Below are positions 63,579 to 64,000 of a stretch of 64,000 nucleotides of DNA, piece by piece. The translations under genes and the position numbers were made by a program. The notes under the pieces were generated by a model. It saw only the letters and a program-made list of their open reading frames with translations, was not told the origin of the DNA and searched no databases. The stretch is from Lingula anatina (lineage: Eukaryota; Brachiopoda; Lingulata; Lingulida; Lingulidae): NCBI RefSeq assembly GCF_001039355.2, contig NW_019775718.1, forward strand, positions 175,641-239,640, written 5' to 3'. Numbering within the stretch: position 1 is the first letter of the stretch; each line of letters starts with the position of its first letter.

Positions 63579-63998
63579 CTAATCAAGGGGGTGGATAAAT
63601 AAATACCCATACTGAATTTCGCCCGTCACCATCTTTAAATATAAATTAAGGAAGAGCACATATAAGAATCTACAAGCTGTCAATTTAAATAAGAAGTTTA
63701 AGAAACTCACTGCTCCTAAGTTTTTGGCAATCATTGCCAGGTAGTTCTTGATTCCCCCTAGCATTTTAATACACTGCGGACACGGTCCTGCCTCAGAGTT
63801 TGTTGACGCTGCTAAAATGGCCAATAACTTATCTTCCTCATCACCGTCACTGTCTTCCCCTGATATTTGGTCAAATGGGTCTATCTGAAGGAGAGTAGGG
63901 TCTGCAAACGAGTCGATGTATTCCGGAATATCATCAATATCTTCTACACCGTTATTGATGCCAGATCTTTGATTTTCATTTTCTGCAGAATCCAACAT
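63579..63998 (-). CDS. Acidic unknown protein, edge of window
   Basis: An open exon 63998-63711 ends at a consensus donor (GCA, then GTGAGT). It encodes 96 residues: acidic (DDIPEYIDSFADP, GEDSDGDEEDKLL) with a single CPQC pair and a hydrophobic segment around IKNYLAMIAKNL. A possible last exon is 63632-63579 (MVTGEIQYGYLFIHPLD then stop), which keeps the frame but has a modest acceptor. The ATG at 63998 is three bases from the window end, so the true start may be beyond it. It lies upstream of the RPxSA gene on the same strand, with only 0.8 kb between. I do not recognise it. Confidence 0.45.
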   Translation of the reverse strand: MLDSAENENQRSGINNGVEDIDDIPEYIDSFADPTLLQIDPFDQISGEDSDGDEEDKLLAILAASTNSEAGPCPQCIKMLGGIKNYLAMIAKNLGAVSFLNFLFKLTACRFLYVLFLNLYLKMVTGEIQYGYLFIHPLD

Positions 63999-64000
63999 TT

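Noticed and set aside
63711-63998. Acidic exon as a coding first exon of the RPxSA gene
   Set aside because: Splicing it to the next acceptor of that gene gives a stop codon after four residues, so it is more likely a separate gene.

Overview
The window is animal nuclear DNA: AT-rich, with multi-exon genes, GT-AG introns, microexons and AATAAA poly(A) signals. It has no bacterial operons, rRNA, tRNA or CRISPR that I can see. Gene content and the large divergence between two apparent haplotypes suit a marine invertebrate, most likely a mollusc (bivalve-like). That assignment is inference, not proof.

Layout, left to right. (1) 1102-18478, + strand: 3' three quarters of a TMTC3-type ER O-mannosyltransferase gene (19 exons; the 5' exons lie off the left edge). 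(2) 11114-15566, - strand: a complete four-exon gene nested in a TMTC3 intron. It encodes a secreted, very heavily N-glycosylated coiled-coil stalk ending in a discoidin (F5/8 type C) domain. (3) 18479-22204: convergent 3' region holding a long near-perfect hairpin. (4) 22205-35927, - strand: a 16-exon gene for a 637-residue, mostly disordered protein with one canonical and one degenerate EF-hand at its C-terminus. (5) About 36-38.4 kb: a divergent intergenic region with a perfect NRF1-type palindrome. (6) 38389-41493, + strand: the complete splicing-factor gene YJU2 (CCDC94), seven exons. (7) 42986-61966, - strand: a long gene for a roughly 806-residue basic/proline-rich protein with repeated RPxSA motifs, a CxxC pair cluster, a His tract and an EF-hand-like C-terminus resembling that of gene 4. 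It meets YJU2 tail to tail. (8) 63711-63998, - strand: the edge of an acidic unknown gene, beside a short TIR element.

The assembly needs care. Three single N bases (9374, 57674, 60562) each sit at a junction where the sequence after the N repeats sequence already given before it, by about 1.29, 1.87 and 2.1 kb. These look like unmerged contig overlaps. The first two are almost identical; the third differs by many SNPs, indels and eight amino-acid changes, as expected for the other haplotype. Gene models that accept the duplicates will be wrong: TMTC3 would gain 94 in-frame residues, and gene 7 would show three copies of its first exons.

No operon-like cooperation is evident. The two EF-hand-like proteins that flank YJU2 may be distant relatives, and both have features seen in cytoskeletal or ciliary proteins, but I could not name either with confidence.
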